Below are positions 23,618 to 32,707 of a DNA stretch of 45,220 nucleotides, one piece after another; within the stretch, counting starts at the first letter, position 1, and each line of letters starts with the position of its first letter. The translations under genes were made by a program, and so were the position numbers. The notes beneath the pieces were generated by a model. The model ran no database searches. It saw only the letters and a list, made by a program, of their open reading frames with translations, and had not been told where the DNA came from. Origin of the DNA: Mesorhizobium xinjiangense (GTDB taxonomy: Bacteria; Pseudomonadota; Alphaproteobacteria; Rhizobiales; Rhizobiaceae); contig NZ_WOAC01000035.1 in NCBI RefSeq assembly GCF_009749525.1, positions 1 through 45,220 of the forward strand, in the 5' to 3' direction.

Positions 23618-24623
23618 TCGAGCAGCGCTGTTCGGCGAAACCGGTGCTAGCCGCGGCGTCGCCGACACGATCATCCAAAAGGACTTTTGGGTCTGCTGGA
23701 CCTTGAAGCGATTGTTCGGTCTTCCGAAAAACGCGGCCGCCAGCCTGGTCTTCAAGGGCGGAACGTCTCTGTCCAAAGCCTTCGGCATCATCCGCCGCTT
23801 CTCCGAGAACATAGACCTGTCCTTCGATCGGGCGGATCTCGGCTACACAGGTGATCGCGATCCGGAGCAAGATGGCATCAGCCGGAAGAAGGCAGGGCGG
23901 CTTGTCGATGACCTAGTGGGGGATGTCGAGAGGCATATCGCCGACAGGTTGCTTCCTGCCCTCCGCGCCGCGATCGTCGAGGAGCTCGGCGAACCGAGAA
24001 ACGGTGAGTGGTCGCTTTCGATCGATGAAGCCGATGCGCAGACATTGAATTTCCACTACCCGATCGCGCTTCCAGCGGCCGAATATCAAGGCATGGCGTA
24101 CATCACGCCACGGGTGAAGCTCGAACTCGGTGCCCGCGGTGATCCCTGGCCCGCTGAGACGAAGGTCATCCACGCCTACGCGGCCGAGGATTTTCCTGAC
24201 TTCTTCGAGGATCCGGACACGGCCGTCACAGTACTCTCGGCACGACGAACATTCTGGGAAAAAGCCACCGCCTTGCACGCGGAGGCCAATCGTCCTGCCG
24301 CGTCCGCGACGCCGCAATATTTCTCGCGCCACTATTACGATCTCGCTATGCTGCTCGGCTCCGACGAGGGCAAGGCGGCGGCTGATGATCTTGAGCTATT
24401 GGCAGCGGTCGCAAAGCACAAGGCAATCTTCTTTCGGTCGGGCTGGGCAGACTACGATGCGGCGCGTCCAGGCACCTTGCGGCTGGTGCCCAGCGAGGCG
24501 CGGGTCAGGGATCTTAGAGCCGACTATCGCGCAATGGCGCCTATGATGTTCGACGACAGCCCACCGACCTTCGACGACATTCTTGCCACGATCGAGAAGC
24601 TTCAGGAAACCATCAACATCTAG
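23586..24623 (+). CDS. AbiEii-like nucleotidyltransferase toxin
   Basis: 345 residues with the DNA polymerase beta-like nucleotidyltransferase core: FKGGTSLSKAFGIIRRFSEN followed by IDLSF (GGTSLSK at 58-64, metal Asp at about 77). The long helical C-terminal domain contains FSRHYYDLAMLLGSDEGKA. Known AbiEii/MenT proteins transfer nucleotides to tRNA or another acceptor and block growth upon phage infection. ATG 23586 lies inside the end of the antitoxin gene (32-base overlap), so the pair is translationally coupled. Both genes look intact, and this is probably a working abortive-infection or plasmid-addiction module. Confidence 0.88.
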   Translation: MDKVARLPAGDRAALFGETGASRGVADTIIQKDFWVCWTLKRLFGLPKNAAASLVFKGGTSLSKAFGIIRRFSENIDLSFDRADLGYTGDRDPEQDGISRKKAGRLVDDLVGDVERHIADRLLPALRAAIVEELGEPRNGEWSLSIDEADAQTLNFHYPIALPAAEYQGMAYITPRVKLELGARGDPWPAETKVIHAYAAEDFPDFFEDPDTAVTVLSARRTFWEKATALHAEANRPAASATPQYFSRHYYDLAMLLGSDEGKAAADDLELLAAVAKHKAIFFRSGWADYDAARPGTLRLVPSEARVRDLRADYRAMAPMMFDDSPPTFDDILATIEKLQETINI

Positions 24624-24655
24624 GCGCGCCACCTGCCGAGGATTTGCAACTGACG

Positions 24656-24859
24656 ATGCGCGGAAACCATTCACGGGCGGTGATCGATATGCCCCAGTCG
24701 TGGCCAATTATGTCGGGGCATATGATTGCCACTGCGGGGCTCGACCTTCGAGAAATGACGACAAGGGGTGCTATCGAGCCTGGGGATGTTGTAGCACTGG
24801 GCCAAAACGTTGATGTCGCTTGGCAGCTAAATGTAAGTGTCCGTTCCAAAAAGGAGTGA
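24656..24859 (+). CDS. Short hypothetical protein, possibly a C-terminal remnant
   Basis: 67 codons from ATG 24656, or 71 from TTG 24644. The protein includes GHMIATAGLDLREMTTRGAI and EPGDVVALGQNVDVAWQLNV, with a basic end (SVRSKKE). The DVVALGQNVDVAW part looks like a beta-rich fold rather than random translation. No start signal is obvious and the gene stops at the edge of the IS5 remnant. It may be the tail of a larger gene. Family not recognised. Confidence 0.35.
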   Translation: MRGNHSRAVIDMPQSWPIMSGHMIATAGLDLREMTTRGAIEPGDVVALGQNVDVAWQLNVSVRSKKE

Positions 24860-25240
24860 GTGATTTCAGCAGGTTGTGATTCTGTCGGATTGCTGAGATT
24901 CGACGGAGAACACGATGCCCTGGACCGAAACCACTCGGCCGCACTATGAGCGGCGTTGCCCTCGCTATGCAAGCGACCTGACTGACGAAGAATGGGCGCT
25001 GATCGAACCGCTGATCCCGTCGCCGAAGCGCCTCGGGCGTCCGCGCAAGACAGACCTGCGCGAAGTGGTGAACGCGCTTTTGTACATGGCCTCCTCGGGC
25101 GGTGCGTGGCGGCTTCTGCCCAAGGACTTCCCGCCGTTCTCGACGGTGCATATTTCTACCGCTGGCGTGACGACGGCCTGCTGCGCACGATCAACAATGA
25201 ACTGGTGATGGCGGCGCGCGAACGGGCCGGCCGAGAGGCA
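24860..25240 (+). mobile_element. IS5-type transposase remnant, frameshifted and truncated
   Basis: ATG 24915 starts [20 protein letters not shown], then [20 protein letters not shown] and [14 protein letters not shown], the N-terminal domain of IS5-type (IS427-like OrfA) transposases. After 25145 a frame change is needed to continue as [20 protein letters not shown]. The similarity ends near 25238, before the DDE core. The element is dead. It may start near 24860, just after the preceding frame. Confidence 0.75.
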
Positions 25241-25376
25241 AAACGCCGATCCCGAAGAGAAGCGAGGGCCTGCGGAAGACGCCAAAACTCCGGACACATT
25301 GAAAGCTCGAAAGCGCTTGACCTCAACACGCCGAATAGAGAAGACACTAAGAATGCGCCGGTTTGGTTCGAATGGA

Positions 25377-25635
25377 GCATTTAATTATGAGAATATTGGC
25401 CGATGGATTCTCAAATTAACTGCGTCTGCGAGGAGGCTTACAGCCGTCAACACAGGCCACAGTCTTCTCGATGAGGTAGTTTTGCGGGCCGTAAATATTG
25501 GGAGCCTTATTCTCGCATTAGGTGACAAACTCCAGGCGACATTATCAAATTATCTGCCCATTCTCAAATTAAGTGCCCGCCTATCTATCTGATATCATTG
25601 ACATGTGATTCTCATATTAATTGCCAAGTGACACC
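25377..25635 (-). repeat. Transposon end with an array of about 18-bp repeats
   Basis: Six related 18-base units follow the pattern ATTCTCAAATTAACTGCC. Direct copies lie at 25407, 25509, 25541, 25560 and 25608, and one inverted copy at 25377-25394. The outermost unit runs into CCAAGTGACACC, so on the minus strand the tip reads TGTCACTTGG. A TGTCA tip followed by spaced transposase-binding repeats is the design of Tn7/Tn5053/Tn552-type elements. The element body would lie to the left, where only an IS5 remnant is found now. It borders the tetR gene at 25617. Confidence 0.65.
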
Positions 25636-26402
25636 AGTTCCGAAATCGACCTGCGGAACATAGGCGCGATCACATCGATCATGTTTGCAAGCAGGCTTTC
25701 CGGATCGGCGGGGTCGAATGCACCTTCCGTGAGAATTCTGCACCTCGCGGAATCCCGGAAAGCGACTTGACGGATGCCGAGGGCGCAGTGAATCCGCCAG
25801 CCGATCTCGCCGTCCGACAACCATGGAGCAATGCTGCCGAACGCCTTCATGAATGGGCCGAGGTGCTCTGCCGAGAATCCGGCGATGCTTTCGAATTCGA
25901 GCCCGTGGCTGCTGATCTGCACGGCGGAAAAATGGCGAAACACCATGTAGCCGGAGTTGGGATCGGAATGCCAGCGGATGGACGGCCCGACGAGGGCGGC
26001 GATGACGGCTTCGAGCTCCGGAGGTTCTGGCGCGCCGGCGTCCACTGCGGCCTTCAGCAGGTTGAGGCGTTCGGCGCACAGTCGGCGATAGACACGCTTC
26101 ACGACCTCCGCGACGAGGTGATCGCGACTTCCGAAATGATAGCTGATCGCAGACACGCTGACATTCGCTTCGCGCGCGATCGCACGGATCGGAACCTGGT
26201 CGATGTGCGAGGCCCGAGCCAGGAGGCGCTCTGCCACGGCCATGATGTGATCTGCAGTCATACCTGCGGAATTGAGCATCTTGCCACCTTGAACACTGGC
26301 AGCCACTACATCGCGAATACCACATACGTTTAACATGCTGTGGGCCGCTGCGGGTTCGGCCACACGGCCGACGTCCGAACAGTGTTCGGAAACGGTCATC
26401 AA
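25617..26402 (-). CDS. TetR-family regulator of the ABC operon
   Basis: 261-residue frame; likely starts are MLNSAGMTADH (26279) or MTADH (26261). The N-terminal HTH is IRAIAREANVSVSAISYHFG, and the C-terminal ligand domain has WHSDPNSGYMVFRHFSAVQI and an R-rich end. It is divergent from the ABC transporter genes and probably represses them. The last codons (LVSLGN) and the stop are formed by the transposon tip TGTCACTTGGCAATTAA, so the natural C-terminus was probably replaced by insertion. The loss appears short and the protein may still work. Confidence 0.82.
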   Translation of the reverse strand: MMTVSEHCSDVGRVAEPAAAHSMLNVCGIRDVVAASVQGGKMLNSAGMTADHIMAVAERLLARASHIDQVPIRAIAREANVSVSAISYHFGSRDHLVAEVVKRVYRRLCAERLNLLKAAVDAGAPEPPELEAVIAALVGPSIRWHSDPNSGYMVFRHFSAVQISSHGLEFESIAGFSAEHLGPFMKAFGSIAPWLSDGEIGWRIHCALGIRQVAFRDSARCRILTEGAFDPADPESLLANMIDVIAPMFRRSISELVSLGN

Positions 26403-26482
26403 TGTGTATCGACCGGCCCCTACGATACAGCGAGTGCCTGCTCAAGCCGAACTGCCGCTATCGTAAAGGAGACGTGACCACC

Positions 26483-28051
26483 ATGGTGACCCGCCGCCAA
26501 ACGCTCGGAGTCCTTGCCTCCACCCTTTCCATTCCCACTTTCCTCGGAGCGGGCGCCGCGCGCGTTTTCGCGCAGGACGGACGGCCGATCCTAAGGATCG
26601 CCGTGCAGGCGCTCGGCCCTTCGCTGGACCCGCTCGAGTCGATGACAAACGTGGGATTGCGGGCGATCGACTGCCTCTTCGACCGCCCGCTGCGCCGTGA
26701 TTTCATCGCCGAGGAGAAGAATCCCGGAACGACCGCCATCGAACCGCAACTCGCCACGTCCGTGACGCAGGTGTCTCCTCTCGTCTGGGAGGTGAAGCTG
26801 CGAGAAGGGGTGCGTCTTCACGACGGATCGGAGCTTTCGGCCGACGATATGCTTGCTACGCTCGGCCAGGATCGCATCGGCCCTGAATCGCCCTACCCAG
26901 ACGGCAAGATTCTCTTCGGACATCTCACCGCCGTCGAGAGGGTCGACGACCTGACGGTTCGCCTCCACACCGCCCAGGAGGACGTGGTCATGCCGCACAG
27001 GCTGGCGGGATACGGTCCCTGGATTATCGGCGCGAAGGCCTACAAGGAATTGGGTCCGGAAGGGTTCAAGGCCAAACCCGTCGGAGCCGGACCGTACAAG
27101 CTCAAAGAATTTGCACGCGATTCCAAGATCGTGTTTGCAAGCCACGACGACTACTGGATGGGCAAACCGGCGGCAGCCGAGGTCGCGATCACGGTGGTGC
27201 CGGAAGTCGCCACGCGTGTGGCAGGGCTGATCTCGGGCGAATACGATATCGTCACCAACGTGCTGCCGGACCAGGTGCCCCAGTTCGAGGGGTATGATGA
27301 CGTCGCGGCGGAGACGGTTCCGATGGACCTCCTCCACATGCTATTCTACGACTACAACCGCCCGGCGGTTTCAGACCCGAAAATGCGGCGGGCGCTGAGC
27401 TTCGCCATCGATTACGACCGCGTTGCCAAGGCGATATGGGGTCCGAAATACAACCGACCCAACAACTTTCAAATTCCGGCCTTCGGTGAGCTCTACGACA
27501 AGGATCGTAAGTACTTCCACTACGATCCCGCGCGGGCAAAGGAGCTTCTGGCCGCGGCGAGCTATTCGGGCGGCGAGATCGTCCTTCGCGTACCGCCGAG
27601 CTACTACCTGGGCAGCGGCGACGCGGCGCAGATCATCCAGGCTCAGTGGCAGGAACAGGGCATCAACACGAAAGTGGAATTCGCCGAGAGCGCAGCGCAG
27701 CAGATGGAGCCCGGCGCCGACGTGCGCATGGTGTCCTCCTCGTTCCGCTATCCCGATCCGCTCAGCGGAGGCGTGATCGTCCATTTGGGCAAGAACTCGT
27801 TCCTGCAGAAGAACAATTTCTTCGTTCCGCAGACCGACTACAACGAGGTCTGCGATCAGTTTGCGGCAGCGACCGATCCCGCCGAACGCCAACGTCTGTT
27901 CTGGAAACTGCTCGATCTCCTCGAGGAGGAGGCGCCGGTCACCATACTCTATTCGGTCAATGAAATTGTCGGCAGGAACAGGCGTGTCAACTGGACGCAG
28001 TATCCGTTGTACTATCTGGATCTCAGGCCCGACGTCTTTTCCTACGCGTGA
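26483..28051 (+). CDS. Peptide/nickel-type ABC transporter substrate-binding protein
   Basis: 522 residues from ATG 26483, preceded by AAAGGAGA. A Tat signal (VTRRQTLGVLASTLSIPTFL) leads the SBP_bac_5 fold. Hallmarks are WEVKLREGVRLHDGSELSAD, GAGPYKLKEF, VSDPKMRRALSFAIDYDRVA and a NFFVPQTDYNEVC region. It captures the solute in the periplasm for the two permeases and two ATPases encoded downstream. The phosphodiesterase gene starts 11 bases after its stop. The solute cannot be read from the sequence. Divergent from tetR. Confidence 0.93.
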   Translation: MVTRRQTLGVLASTLSIPTFLGAGAARVFAQDGRPILRIAVQALGPSLDPLESMTNVGLRAIDCLFDRPLRRDFIAEEKNPGTTAIEPQLATSVTQVSPLVWEVKLREGVRLHDGSELSADDMLATLGQDRIGPESPYPDGKILFGHLTAVERVDDLTVRLHTAQEDVVMPHRLAGYGPWIIGAKAYKELGPEGFKAKPVGAGPYKLKEFARDSKIVFASHDDYWMGKPAAAEVAITVVPEVATRVAGLISGEYDIVTNVLPDQVPQFEGYDDVAAETVPMDLLHMLFYDYNRPAVSDPKMRRALSFAIDYDRVAKAIWGPKYNRPNNFQIPAFGELYDKDRKYFHYDPARAKELLAAASYSGGEIVLRVPPSYYLGSGDAAQIIQAQWQEQGINTKVEFAESAAQQMEPGADVRMVSSSFRYPDPLSGGVIVHLGKNSFLQKNNFFVPQTDYNEVCDQFAAATDPAERQRLFWKLLDLLEEEAPVTILYSVNEIVGRNRRVNWTQYPLYYLDLRPDVFSYA

Positions 28052-28062
28052 TGGAGAGATCG

Positions 28063-28932
28063 ATGAGGGTGGTCCAGATATCCGATGTTCATCTCTCGCG
28101 GAAGCACGGCTTCTTTGTCGAGAACTGGTGGAACACGGTACGTCATGTCAACGCGCTGAGTCCCGATCTCGTCGTGATCACGGGCGACCTCGCGATAAAC
28201 GGACCGGACGAGGACGACGAACTCGCCTTTGCCCGATCCGAACTTGCGCGCCTTGCTCCACCCTGGCGGGCGATCGCCGGCAATCACGACGTGGGTGACG
28301 AGCCGCCCGGGCAGGACGCCAAGCAGCTCATCGACATGCCACGTCTGGCACGGTGGCGGCGCACCATCGGAGCGGACCACTGGGCCGAAACGATCGGACG
28401 TTGGCGCCTGATCGGCTTGAACGCCCAACTGTACGGAAGCGGGCTGGACGCCGAAACGGAGCAGCAAAGCTGGCTGGAGGAGCAGCTGACGGGCGACGGC
28501 TTCGACGGTATCGGTGTGTTCCTGCATAAGCCGCTATTCATCGAGGGAATGGGAGATCCAGCCTCTGCGGCGTGTGTCACACCGGTCCCGCGGGAGCGCT
28601 TGCTGTCGACTTTCGCTGCCGCACCGGTACGCTTCGTGGCGAGCGGCCATCTGCATTGTCATACCATCCTCACCCATTCGGGAATCGACCTGATCTGGGC
28701 CCCGTCGACGGCTTTTCTCGCAGGTTCCGCTGACGGAACGGCGCAGGACCATGTCGTACCGAACACCCGGCGGGAGCTCGGCATACTTGTCTACGAGCTT
28801 GGTGACGAGGGCTATCAAATGAGGTTCGAAGCCGTGCCCGGAATAGAACCGCTTTACCTCAGCGACCTCAAGCAAGGGAAGTACGCCTTTCTGCGCGACA
28901 TGCCGCCCTACATGCCGGCGGGACGGTTCTGA
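28063..28932 (+). CDS. Metallophosphodiesterase (CpdA/GpdQ-like)
   Basis: About 290 residues of the calcineurin-like class III phosphodiesterase family: DVH (SDVHLSRKHG), GDLA (VITGDLAINGPDEDD), GNHD (RAIAGNHDVGDE) and GHLHCHTIL supply the binuclear metal site. The C-terminus has the usual WAPSTAFLAG strand. It would hydrolyse a phosphodiester in the cytoplasm. ATG 28063 with GGAG upstream is preferred over ATG 28051. It sits inside the ABC operon, between the binding protein and the first ATPase. This suggests that the imported compound is a phosphodiester or is linked to cyclic-nucleotide signalling. Confidence 0.88.
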   Translation: MRVVQISDVHLSRKHGFFVENWWNTVRHVNALSPDLVVITGDLAINGPDEDDELAFARSELARLAPPWRAIAGNHDVGDEPPGQDAKQLIDMPRLARWRRTIGADHWAETIGRWRLIGLNAQLYGSGLDAETEQQSWLEEQLTGDGFDGIGVFLHKPLFIEGMGDPASAACVTPVPRERLLSTFAAAPVRFVASGHLHCHTILTHSGIDLIWAPSTAFLAGSADGTAQDHVVPNTRRELGILVYELGDEGYQMRFEAVPGIEPLYLSDLKQGKYAFLRDMPPYMPAGRF

Positions 28933-28933
28933 C

Positions 28934-29923
28934 GTGCCGGTGGCCGAACTCGCATTTGCGCCCGGCATCGATGCCTACGAGCCGTCACACCGCGGCGAAC
29001 CGATCTTGGAAGTCCGCAATCTCGCGGTAGCGGTGGACGACGGATTGGCGGTCGAAAATGTCGATCTGTCGCTGGAGGCGGGCAGAACCCATTGCCTGGT
29101 CGGCGAGTCCGGGTGCGGCAAGAGCCTGACATGTCTCGCTCTGATGGGTCTGTTGCCGCCAGGTGCCCGCGGGGTTTCGGGAAACCTGCGAATGAAGGGC
29201 AGAAGCGGCGCGATACCCGAGAAAGGCCCGCCGGAAGGCCTCGCGATGATCTACCAGGACGCGACAGCCTCGCTCGATCCTCTCATGACCGTCGGCAGGC
29301 AGATCGTCGAGGCGCTGCCGGCAGACGTTCCCCGCAGGGCACGGCGCGCCGAAGCGGAAGACCTGATCGCGCAGGTCGGTATTCCTCATGCCCGGGCCCG
29401 CTTCGAATCCTATCCGCACGAACTTTCGGGAGGAATGAACCAGCGCATCGCCATCGCCATCGCGCTGGCGGCCAGGCCCAGCGTGCTTTTGGCCGATGAA
29501 CCCACCACCGCGCTTGACGTCACCGTGCAGGCCCGGATTCTCGACCTTATGCTGGAGTTCCAGCAATCGACAGGTCTTGCTATTCTTTTCGTCACGCACG
29601 ACCTTGGCGTCGTGGCGCAGATCGCCCACGACGTCTCCGTGATGTATTGCGGCGAAATCGTCGAAAGTGGTCCGGTGACGGACCTGTTCGCCGCGCCGAG
29701 ACACCCTTATTCGAGAGGTCTGGTCGAGTGCCTGCCACGCCTTTCGCGCCAGACGGAACGCCTCGAGTCGATTGCCGGGATCGTTCCGCCTCTGCAAGCA
29801 CGGCCCACAGGTTGCCGTTTTGCATCGCGCTGCACGCGCGCCGACGATTTGTGCTCAACGCAAAGGCCATGTCTTGAACGTCGCGGCAATACGGGAGCGG
29901 TTGCGTGCTTCAATCCCCTTTGA
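28934..29923 (+). CDS. ABC transporter ATPase, DppD/OppD-like
   Basis: 329 residues from GTG 28934. Walker A GESGCGKS is at 57-64, the Q-loop in AMIYQDATASLDP, the signature SGGMNQR and Walker B VLLADEPTTALD. The C-terminal oligopeptide motif (RPTGCRFASRCTRADDLCS) is typical of the peptide/nickel subfamily and may hold an iron-sulfur or zinc site. It powers import with the second ATPase. The stop of the phosphodiesterase gene is adjacent. The next ATPase gene begins 18 bases before this one ends. Confidence 0.94.
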   Translation: MPVAELAFAPGIDAYEPSHRGEPILEVRNLAVAVDDGLAVENVDLSLEAGRTHCLVGESGCGKSLTCLALMGLLPPGARGVSGNLRMKGRSGAIPEKGPPEGLAMIYQDATASLDPLMTVGRQIVEALPADVPRRARRAEAEDLIAQVGIPHARARFESYPHELSGGMNQRIAIAIALAARPSVLLADEPTTALDVTVQARILDLMLEFQQSTGLAILFVTHDLGVVAQIAHDVSVMYCGEIVESGPVTDLFAAPRHPYSRGLVECLPRLSRQTERLESIAGIVPPLQARPTGCRFASRCTRADDLCSTQRPCLERRGNTGAVACFNPL

Positions 29924-30897
29924 ACCGGCGCCCGGGCGGTTTGCCGCTCCTGCATGCTGAAAACCTGACGCGCATCTATCCGCCACCGCGGCGGGGACTG
30001 TTGCGACGCGGCGTTGGTGTGCATGCGGTGGCCGGCGTAAGCTTCGAGATTCATGCCGGGGAAGCTCTGGGGCTGGTAGGAGAGTCGGGAAGCGGAAAGA
30101 CGACGATCGGCCGGATGGTCTCGGCAACGCTGCTTCCGACTTCAGGCACCGTTTCGCTGGACGGCGCCACATTCACCAACCCCATGCCGCTGCGACGACG
30201 AGCCCGCGTGCAGGCTGTGTTCCAGGATTCGCTCGGCGCCCTCAACCCGCGCATCCGCATCGGCCGGCAGATCGAAGAACCGATGATCATTCACGGCTTC
30301 GACCGTGATGCGCGGGCAGGACGGATCGCCTCTCTGATGGCTGATGTAGGATTGCCGCACTCGATCCTGGCCCGCTTTCCGGGCGAAGTCTCCGGCGGCC
30401 AGCGGCAAAGGGTTCTCATCGCAAGAGCGCTCGTTCTGAAGCCGGAGGTGCTTGTTTGCGACGAACCCGTATCGGCGCTCGACGTGTCCGTTCAGGCCCA
30501 GGTGATCAACCTTCTGGCGGAACTTAGGTCGCAGCATCGGCTGACGATCCTGTTCATCTCACACGATCTGCGCGTCGTGAGACATCTTTGCGATCGCGTG
30601 GCCGTGCTCTACTGCGGAAGGATCGTCGAGATCGGACCGATCGCCTCAGTCATCGACACGCCCTCCCATCCCTATACCCGGGCGTTGATCGACGCACTGC
30701 CGCCCGACCAGCCCGGGCAGCGCCGTGTGCCAAGTGGTCGATCTTCCGACGCCGGGACGGACGCATCAACCGGCGCGGGTTGCGCTTTTGCTTCAAGATG
30801 CCTGCAGGTCGAAAAGCTGTGTCTGGAAAGCGCGCCGGCTCTTCGGCCGCTTCGGCCAGGCCATGCATCGGCCTGCCATTTCGCCGGGACGCTTTAG
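29905..30897 (+). CDS. ABC transporter ATPase, DppF/OppF-like
   Basis: 330 residues with Walker A GESGSGKT (59-66), Q-loop AVFQDSLGALNPR, signature SGGQRQR, Walker B VLVCDEPVSALD and switch His (FISHDLRVVRHL). The C-terminal oligopeptide motif (GAGCAFASRCLQVEKLCLES) is present. The start overlaps the preceding ATPase by 18 bases; a permease gene follows after three bases. It pairs with the DppD-like protein to energise the importer. Confidence 0.94.
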   Translation: MLQSPLNRRPGGLPLLHAENLTRIYPPPRRGLLRRGVGVHAVAGVSFEIHAGEALGLVGESGSGKTTIGRMVSATLLPTSGTVSLDGATFTNPMPLRRRARVQAVFQDSLGALNPRIRIGRQIEEPMIIHGFDRDARAGRIASLMADVGLPHSILARFPGEVSGGQRQRVLIARALVLKPEVLVCDEPVSALDVSVQAQVINLLAELRSQHRLTILFISHDLRVVRHLCDRVAVLYCGRIVEIGPIASVIDTPSHPYTRALIDALPPDQPGQRRVPSGRSSDAGTDASTGAGCAFASRCLQVEKLCLESAPALRPLRPGHASACHFAGTL

Positions 30898-30900
30898 CCC

Positions 30901-31836
30901 ATGCTGCGTTTCGTGGTGTTCCGGCTGGCACGTGCGCTGATAACGATCGTCGGCTGCGCGACGCTCGCTTTCTTCGTTCTTCGCATGGCCGGTGATCCGA
31001 TCATCGCGCTTCTGCCGGCCGACGCACCGCCAGAGGTGATGGAGCGCTACCGCACGCTTTGGGGTCTGGATCGGCCACTCTATGAGCAGTATGTCCGCTA
31101 TCTGATTTCCCTCGCCCAGGGCGATTTCGGACAATCCCTCGTCGACGGGCGCGACGCGCTCGGCGTCGTGCTTGAGCGCGCCGGCGCGACGCTGATCCTC
31201 GGCGGCGTCGTCATCGCGCTCGCCCTCCTGATCGGCGTGCCGGCCGGCACCTTCGCTGCGCTCCGACGCGGAACGCCAGCCGATCATGCGACGATGACCG
31301 TCGCGATATTCGGCTATGCCATGCCGAACTTCTTCCTCGGGCTGCTGCTTATCCTGCTGTTTTCAATGCAGCTCAGGCTCCTGCCGTCCTCCGGTTACGG
31401 CAGTGCCGCTCACCTGGTGATGCCGGCGCTAACCCTGGGCACCGCCATGGCGGCGAAGCTCGCGCGCTTCGTCCGAACGTCGGTTCTGGACGTACTCGGC
31501 CAGCCCTTCGTGCGCGCAGCCCGCGGCAAGAGGTTGCCCGAACTTGCCGTGATCCTGCGTCATGTCTTTCCGAACGCCGCTATCCCGGTGATCACCTTTC
31601 TCGGGTTCGAAATCGGTCTCCTGATCGGCGGAGCTGTGGTCACCGAGAACGTGTTCGGCTGGCCGGGCATCGGAAACCTTCTCGTCCTGTCCGTCGCGCG
31701 CCGTGACCTCGCCGTGGTGCAGACCATCGTCATGGCGATTGCCGCGACGATGGTACTGGCCAATCTCGTGGTCGACCTGGCCTATGGCTGGATCGATCCG
31801 CGGGTACGACTTGCGGGAGGGCCCCGTGAAGGTTGA
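30901..31836 (+). CDS. ABC transporter permease, DppB-like
   Basis: 311 residues with six hydrophobic segments. The first is LARALITIVGCATLAFFVLR; later come ILGGVVIALALLIGVPAGTF and the FLGLLLILLFSMQL helix. The EAA-like loop is RAARGKRLPELAVILRHVFP, the coupling site for the ATPases. The C-terminus (VTENVFGWPGIGNLLV) is the classical DppB motif. ATG 30901 is directly after the ATPase stop. It overlaps the second permease gene by 11 bases. Confidence 0.94.
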   Translation: MLRFVVFRLARALITIVGCATLAFFVLRMAGDPIIALLPADAPPEVMERYRTLWGLDRPLYEQYVRYLISLAQGDFGQSLVDGRDALGVVLERAGATLILGGVVIALALLIGVPAGTFAALRRGTPADHATMTVAIFGYAMPNFFLGLLLILLFSMQLRLLPSSGYGSAAHLVMPALTLGTAMAAKLARFVRTSVLDVLGQPFVRAARGKRLPELAVILRHVFPNAAIPVITFLGFEIGLLIGGAVVTENVFGWPGIGNLLVLSVARRDLAVVQTIVMAIAATMVLANLVVDLAYGWIDPRVRLAGGPREG

Positions 31837-32707
31837 GATCGAAGCGCCTCTCGACGCCTTGCGCAACCCCACGCGGCGCCTGCGAACCATTCCCGCGGTC
31901 GTGCTGGCCGCAATGATCCTCCTCGGCCTCGTCATTCTTCTCGCAGCCTGTGCCGACGTCATTGCCCCTTACGGATTTGCCGACCAGAACCTCGATGCCC
32001 GGCTCCAGCCGCCATGGTTCGCCGGAGGCAGCGCGGACTATCTTCTGGGAACCGACACACTCGGTCGCGACGTGCTGAGCCGGATCTTCTACGGGGCGAG
32101 GACGTCGATCCTGGTAGCGCTCGGCGCCACCGCATTCGGGTTCCTGCTCGGCACGACGCTCGGCTTCGTTGCGGCACGTTTTCGCGGCTGGATCGAGGAG
32201 GCGGTGATGATGCTGGTGGATATCCAGGCCGCGCTGCCGACGCTTGTGCTGGCGCTCGCCGTTCTGGCATTCCTTGGAAACAGTCTGCCGCTCCTGATCA
32301 TACTCGTCGGCCTCGACGGCTGGGAACGCTACGCGCGGCTGACGCGCGGCATGGTGCTTTCGGCAAAGGAGAGCGGCTATGTCATGTCTATGCGCATCGT
32401 CGGTGCGCCCGAATGGCGTATCTATCTCAGGCACATCCTGCCCAATATCGCGGGTGGGCTGATCGTCCAGGCAACGCTCAACTTCCCCGGCACGATCATC
32501 CTCGAGACGGCACTGTCGTTCTTCGGCCTGGGTGTACAGCCGCCCATGACATCCCTCGGCCAAATGCTCGGGAACGGTCGCGCCTATCTGATCAACGCCT
32601 GGTGGATTGCCATATTTTCGGGCGTCGTGATCTTCCTGACCACACTGTCGATGTGCCTGATCGGAGACTGGCTGCGCGACCGGCTCGATCCGACACTGAC
32701 CCGCTAA
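31826..32707 (+). CDS. ABC transporter permease, DppC-like
   Basis: 293 residues from GTG 31826 (GGGAGG upstream). N-terminal OppC-type segment (NPTRRLRTIPAVVLAAMILL), the periplasmic GTDTLGRDVLSR motif, and six membrane helices. The loop SAKESGYVMSMRIVGAPEWR is the ATPase-coupling site. The end (GDWLRDRLDPTLTR) is normal. It forms the channel with the DppB-like permease. It is the last gene of the operon; an IS3-type element begins within about 10 bases after it, so any further operon genes have been separated. Confidence 0.93.
   Translation: MKVEIEAPLDALRNPTRRLRTIPAVVLAAMILLGLVILLAACADVIAPYGFADQNLDARLQPPWFAGGSADYLLGTDTLGRDVLSRIFYGARTSILVALGATAFGFLLGTTLGFVAARFRGWIEEAVMMLVDIQAALPTLVLALAVLAFLGNSLPLLIILVGLDGWERYARLTRGMVLSAKESGYVMSMRIVGAPEWRIYLRHILPNIAGGLIVQATLNFPGTIILETALSFFGLGVQPPMTSLGQMLGNGRAYLINAWWIAIFSGVVIFLTTLSMCLIGDWLRDRLDPTLTR

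Noticed and set aside
25258-25400. Possible transposase C-terminus before the repeat array
   Set aside because: A basic frame (TLKARKRLTSTRRIEKTLR) precedes the array and would be in the right place for a Mu-type transposase tail, but no conserved motif supports it.
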